NCBI GenBank assembly: GCA_050084985.1
Contig: JBITNC010000001.1
Coordinates: 126,108,001 to 126,172,000, forward strand
Source of the DNA: Nageia nagi
Lineage: Eukaryota > Pinophyta
Reading direction: 5' to 3'
DNA: 64,000 nucleotides
Made by a program: the position numbers and the translations under genes. Under the pieces are notes generated by a model. The model searched no databases. It saw only the letters and a program-made list of their open reading frames with translations, and was not told the origin of the DNA. Positions 60,233-64,000 of this stretch are shown here, piece after piece. How positions within the stretch are numbered: position 1 is the stretch's first letter; the number at the start of each line of letters is the position of its first letter.

Positions 60233-61201
60233 TTACAGAAACTTCTCTTTAATATTAAGTGTTTCATTCATCAAGCTCATTATTTCACTTACTGTGGGTC
60301 TCGACTGGGGCTCCACGTTTATACACAGCGCGGCTATGGAATCCATGGACTCAACCTCTCTACAGTCAGTGGCACAACTCAATTTGGGATCAATTATTTC
60401 AGTTACTTTCGTTGGGTTCTTTAAATATGGTGAAGCAAACACAGCTAGAAGCTCTCTATTCTCGCCGCAGAAGGCCTCCATGCCTGTCAAGAGCTCCAAC
60501 AGTATAACCCCGACACCATACACATCGTTCTTCGCACACACTATCCCACTCCGTAAACAGTGAGGGTCCATGTATCCAGGAGATCCCATCAAACAATCAT
60601 TCTTGGAAAGATAATTTATACCACCCGTTTTGGAGAATCCGAAGTCGCAGAGCTTCGCATTGAAGTTGTCGTCCAGAAGAATGTTGGAGGATTTGATGTC
60701 GCAGTGAATGATTGGAGGATCGCAAACCTCATGAAGATGTTTCAACGCGGACGTAATCTGATATGCTATGCGAATACTGCGGGGCCATGGAAGAAGTTCG
60801 TCGGAGGTCTCTTCATGAATTAGGTCGTGCAAGTTTCCATTTGCAAGTATTCAAGCACCAGGACTCCCTCCTCTGTTCACAAAAAAATAAAAATAATTTA
60901 AAACAAGGAAAGAAGCGGATTCATCTGAGAGCAAACTAATCCTTAGGTTTTCAAAGGATTTTATTGAGGATATATAATTACCTCTATCGTCACAGTATCC
61001 GATAATGGACGAAGTTATCAGCGTCATGTGTTCGCGACAATGCAAACAATTATTGCCGGAAGATCTGGCGCGCAGGCGTTCGCTGTTTCTGATGAGTTTT
61101 ACTGCGCAGAGTCTTATCCGCGAAAACTCCTTCAACGATGTTGGAGGATTTGATGTATCCAGGAGATCAATCTTTATGATGTTTGATATTCTTCCTTTCA
61201 T
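60233..61201 (-). pseudogene. Receptor-like (cytoplasmic) Ser/Thr kinase, truncated and frameshifted
   Basis: Two exons: 61201-60982 and 60872-60233, joined by a 109-bp GT-AG intron in phase 1. Spliced, GYCDDREEGVLVLEYL reads through. Exon 1 has the AVKLIRN lysine strand but no glycine-rich loop before it. Soon after the intron a one-base loss (about 60838-60846) breaks the frame before NGNLHDLIHEE. From there 60832-60233 is open to the stop: IIHCDIKSSNILLD (catalytic loop), LCDFGFSK (DFG), MGSPGYMDPHC, DVYGVGVILLELLTG, and PQSRPTVSEIM near the end. The catalytic loop has HCD, not HRD, so it is a non-RD kinase, a class rich in plant immune receptors. No transmembrane or extracellular part is present. 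Identity as an RLK/RLCK-type kinase is firm; the subfamily is not. The upper exon contains a chimeric insert at 61138-61168. Confidence 0.85.
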
Positions 61202-61400
61202 TTATATAATAATTTTTGAAAAGATGTGTCTTTTAATATTTCAGTCGGCTATATAATTTTAATTTTAAAAAAATTATTTTCCCGCCAATTGTTTAACGGA
61301 CGGACTCACATGCGACATTTTACTCCCCCACTCCACCCCATGCTGCAGCTGTAGTTACGCCTCTCGGCGTAAAAATTCAAATGCTTTAGAATTATATTTT
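61202..61400 (-). promoter_or_regulatory. Possible promoter region of the kinase relic
   Basis: TATATAG on the minus strand (about 61248-61254) lies about 50 bp before the first ATG. A GC-richer patch with TGTAGTTACGC follows near 61343-61353. That word resembles TGTAGCTACGC in the 12-kb duplicated segments. This is only suggestive. Confidence 0.3.
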
Positions 61401-64000
61401 GAAATGTTTCTACAAGTAATCATGAAATATTCATATATAAAAGTCATTATATATTTATTTTAATTTATTTAAGAAATGAAAAAATTCATTTAATTATGCT
61501 TGAATGAACTTTGATGCTATAAATCCCTTAATTTCTTCATTGATATATATTTAAATGGTGAAAATTATAATATATCAATTGAATTCTTTATTGGTTGATG
61601 CTCCTATTATGGTAGAGGCCTTATCATTATTATCCTATTGATTTTTTTTTAGAGATTTAGCTATTAACAATCATTATATAGACATATATAATGGTAGTGA
61701 ATGGGCTAGTTTATATACCACTATGTGATATAGTATAGATAAAAAATTATATATTTGAAGATAAAGTTTTTGAGATGGAATTTAATGAAGGGTTTGAATA
61801 AGATTTTTTAATTTTAAAAAGAAGATAGAAATCATGATTTGAAGATTAGGTTGTTTAATAGTGGTTATTCTAAAGGGAAAGATCAAGTGTTTTAGGACAA
61901 CAAATAGGTGGAATTGAAAATGAAGTTACTTAGGATGTATGGTTTGTAAATTATATTATTTTAATTTAAAGAATGAATGCAATGATAAAAAATTGATATA
62001 TTTCATATATTCCATAACTATAATATGAATATTATGGTGGGACATGGATAAAAAAAGAATATTATATTTAACTCTAATCTTAAAACCAATCACACATGCA
62101 AACATGAATATAAAAAAACAATATTTGATCATTCAAATAATATTCCAAATGTGGTTTTTGAGGTTTGAATAAGATTAATTATGTGCCACATTACAATATG
62201 CTATAACATTATGTCAAAGAAAATAAAAAATTTAATTTCTAATGGTACAATGTGATATGGGATTTACAACCATAATTTTATTAGCATTATTCTAATTATA
62301 GATTATGTAGTTCTTAATATAAGAAACTACTTTATAATTCCTTTCACTAAGTTGTATAGTACTAAAAAAGGCTATGATTGAAATAGAAGTATCTTAAACA
62401 TATTGAATCTTTTTCTTTCCTTACATAGTATTAACATGTATTACTCCATTTTACTTTCATACCTATATATATTTATTTTCACTAAACTTGATATTTTCCT
62501 TACACTTATCATCTATATTAAAAACCAACTCTTTATTCCCTATTATATAGTTTGAGTAGCTTGAATCTATGTTTAAAAAGCTTCTTAGGAAGTATTTTCA
62601 ATCATGTCATATGATAGAATAGTTTTCTTAAATCTTCCTCTTCATTCTCATTAGCATAGTTTGAATTTTTATGTTCATTTGAAGAATTAATTCTATATTC
62701 TTTCTTAAATGGATATATCAAATCTACATTGGTAATATTGATTGTTTTTTTCAAATATATATCCACTTCTACTACCATATCATCCTCTTGTCCATCCTAG
62801 TATACTTGAGAATTTTTAATTTGACTATCTTACTTATGCTTTCAAGCTTGAACCAATAATATTATGGTTTAAACTATTTACCTTTTAGGAAATGACATTT
62901 TAAAGATATTCACTAATTATATTATTAATTCTTTTTCATGTGATATGAGAAAATCCATAAAATTTAAATATATCAAATAATTATTTATTGAATGATGATA
63001 ACTACATGATTTCACTTAGGTATTATTATTCTTAAATTTTCTTTCACAAGAACCTACTTTTCCAATATATTTGTAAAGTGGTTACTTTAATAATGCCATC
63101 TTAAACTCTAACAAAGTGCATATAAACCCTCATTAGTACATTCTCACAATATGGAACTCTTTTTTCTTATAATATATTTAATTTAAAAAAATTTAATTTA
63201 CCTCTATCATGATAAGCTTGTTTTAACTCTTTATAAGTATCCTTAACTATTTTTTCACATGTAATTATGGAAATATGATCTTATTAGTATTTTATTGAAT
63301 ATGGTATAATGTCAAACACATCTTTTCCTAGTGTCCTTTATTTTCTTATTATTTTAGTAATAGTATTCCATTATATTACTCATAATAAATTAAACTAACA
63401 CTATCACATAATTCTTTCATATCCATTGAGACATTCATTTTGATTTTCCAAAAAGCATAGTCTTCTAGATATTGAGTTCGAAACTATTGAGATAATTATT
63501 ATTATTGATAATCACACCAAAATAAATGTTAAATATTCTTTTTTAATGAATTAACAATAAAACTTGATATATTATTATAAATATAAAACTAAAAAGTTTT
63601 CTCCACCCGAACATCAATAACAATTGGATGTTAGTTATACCTATTTTTATTATAAAACAATATTATTCATTTCATTTTTTTTTACAATAACATATATGTA
63701 ATAACTTGAACTTTAGTAGGGTAGAATCAAGCTAAACATTATGGAACATAAAGTAGGGGTAATAAATAACTTCGATTTTATCTTCTTCCTCTTTCATTGG
63801 AATTAAGTTTCTTACAGTATTTATGGTATTGTTTAACATTTATAAGAATTTTGATATTCTTATTTCCTTATTCTAGCCAAGGTCATAGAGTAGATTTTCC
63901 TAACATTTAATACTATACAAATAGAAATTGATGAAATTAATTTTACATATATTACCTTTATGCTAAGATTTTATTTGTTACTATGATGGAAAAAATTACT
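61401..64000. other. AT-rich intergenic DNA
   Basis: No gene, RNA gene, element end or tandem repeat recognised in these 2.6 kb. Confidence 0.5.

Noticed and set aside
60129-60563. 144-codon plus-strand open frame
   Set aside because: It lies antisense to the kinase exon, which has clear kinase motifs on the minus strand. The plus-strand product has no family features.
1-64000. CRISPR arrays, bacterial operons, rRNA genes
   Set aside because: No regularly spaced identical repeats with unique spacers, no Shine-Dalgarno-linked gene clusters and no rRNA core sequence were seen.

Overview
The window is an AT-rich stretch of nuclear DNA from a land plant with a large, repeat-packed genome. Long old LTR retrotransposons, a chromovirus, a plant-type LINE, a DYW-type PPR fossil and a plant receptor-like kinase fragment with a GT-AG intron all point to a plant. 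A gymnosperm is my guess, but nothing here proves it. I see no intact, convincingly functional protein-coding gene. Nearly everything recognisable is a mobile element or a decayed gene.

Layout. 497-5155: a complete gag-only LTR element (TR-GAG type) with 1531-bp LTRs and a perfect target-site duplication (TSD) GGTAC. 5156-15226: AT-rich filler with a ~570-bp MITE, a 109-bp tandem duplication and a diverged ~0.95-kb-spaced duplication. 15227-17800: a DYW-PPR C-terminal fossil, then a pogo-like transposase fossil, both on the minus strand. 20690-23160: a palindromic MITE-like repeat, a tandem repeat and the 3' part of a LINE. 24150-25000: an unrecognised coding-like relic. 26915-27070: a tRNA-Lys(UUU)-like sequence, a polypurine tract and three TTAGGGA units.

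27106-51120 is the most informative region. One old minus-strand gene of a transposase-like family (CCCR, GECIGCG and GHGKGEHDGAG motifs, one 95-bp intron) is cut into three pieces by two LTR retrotransposon insertions only 34 bp apart. The first insertion (28424-33358, TSD TGCAA) is a Ty3/gypsy deletion derivative. It keeps gag, protease, the start of reverse transcriptase (RT), the integrase zinc finger and the C-terminus, but has lost the RT, RNase H and integrase cores. The second (33398-49339) is a tandem chromovirus array, LTR-internal-LTR-internal-LTR-internal-LTR. It has four LTRs of 606-616 bp, three degenerate gag-pol-chromodomain bodies and a single near-perfect TSD (GATAA/AATAA) around the whole block. 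Ignoring the two insertions, the old gene reads across both sites, which independently confirms the boundaries.

55926-59860 holds another degraded LTR family with an initiator-Met-type primer binding site. One of its LTRs is flanked by a polypurine tract on one side and by primer-binding-site leader on the other, so it too is a shared LTR. A 612-bp MITE sits in its left LTR. 59869-60036 is a near-perfect 158-bp foldback element with TSD TTTAA. 60233-61201 is a broken non-RD receptor-like kinase gene (minus strand, two exons, one frameshift). Its N-terminal end carries a short chimera of its own catalytic-loop and activation-segment sequences. The rest, to 64000, is AT-rich DNA without recognisable content.
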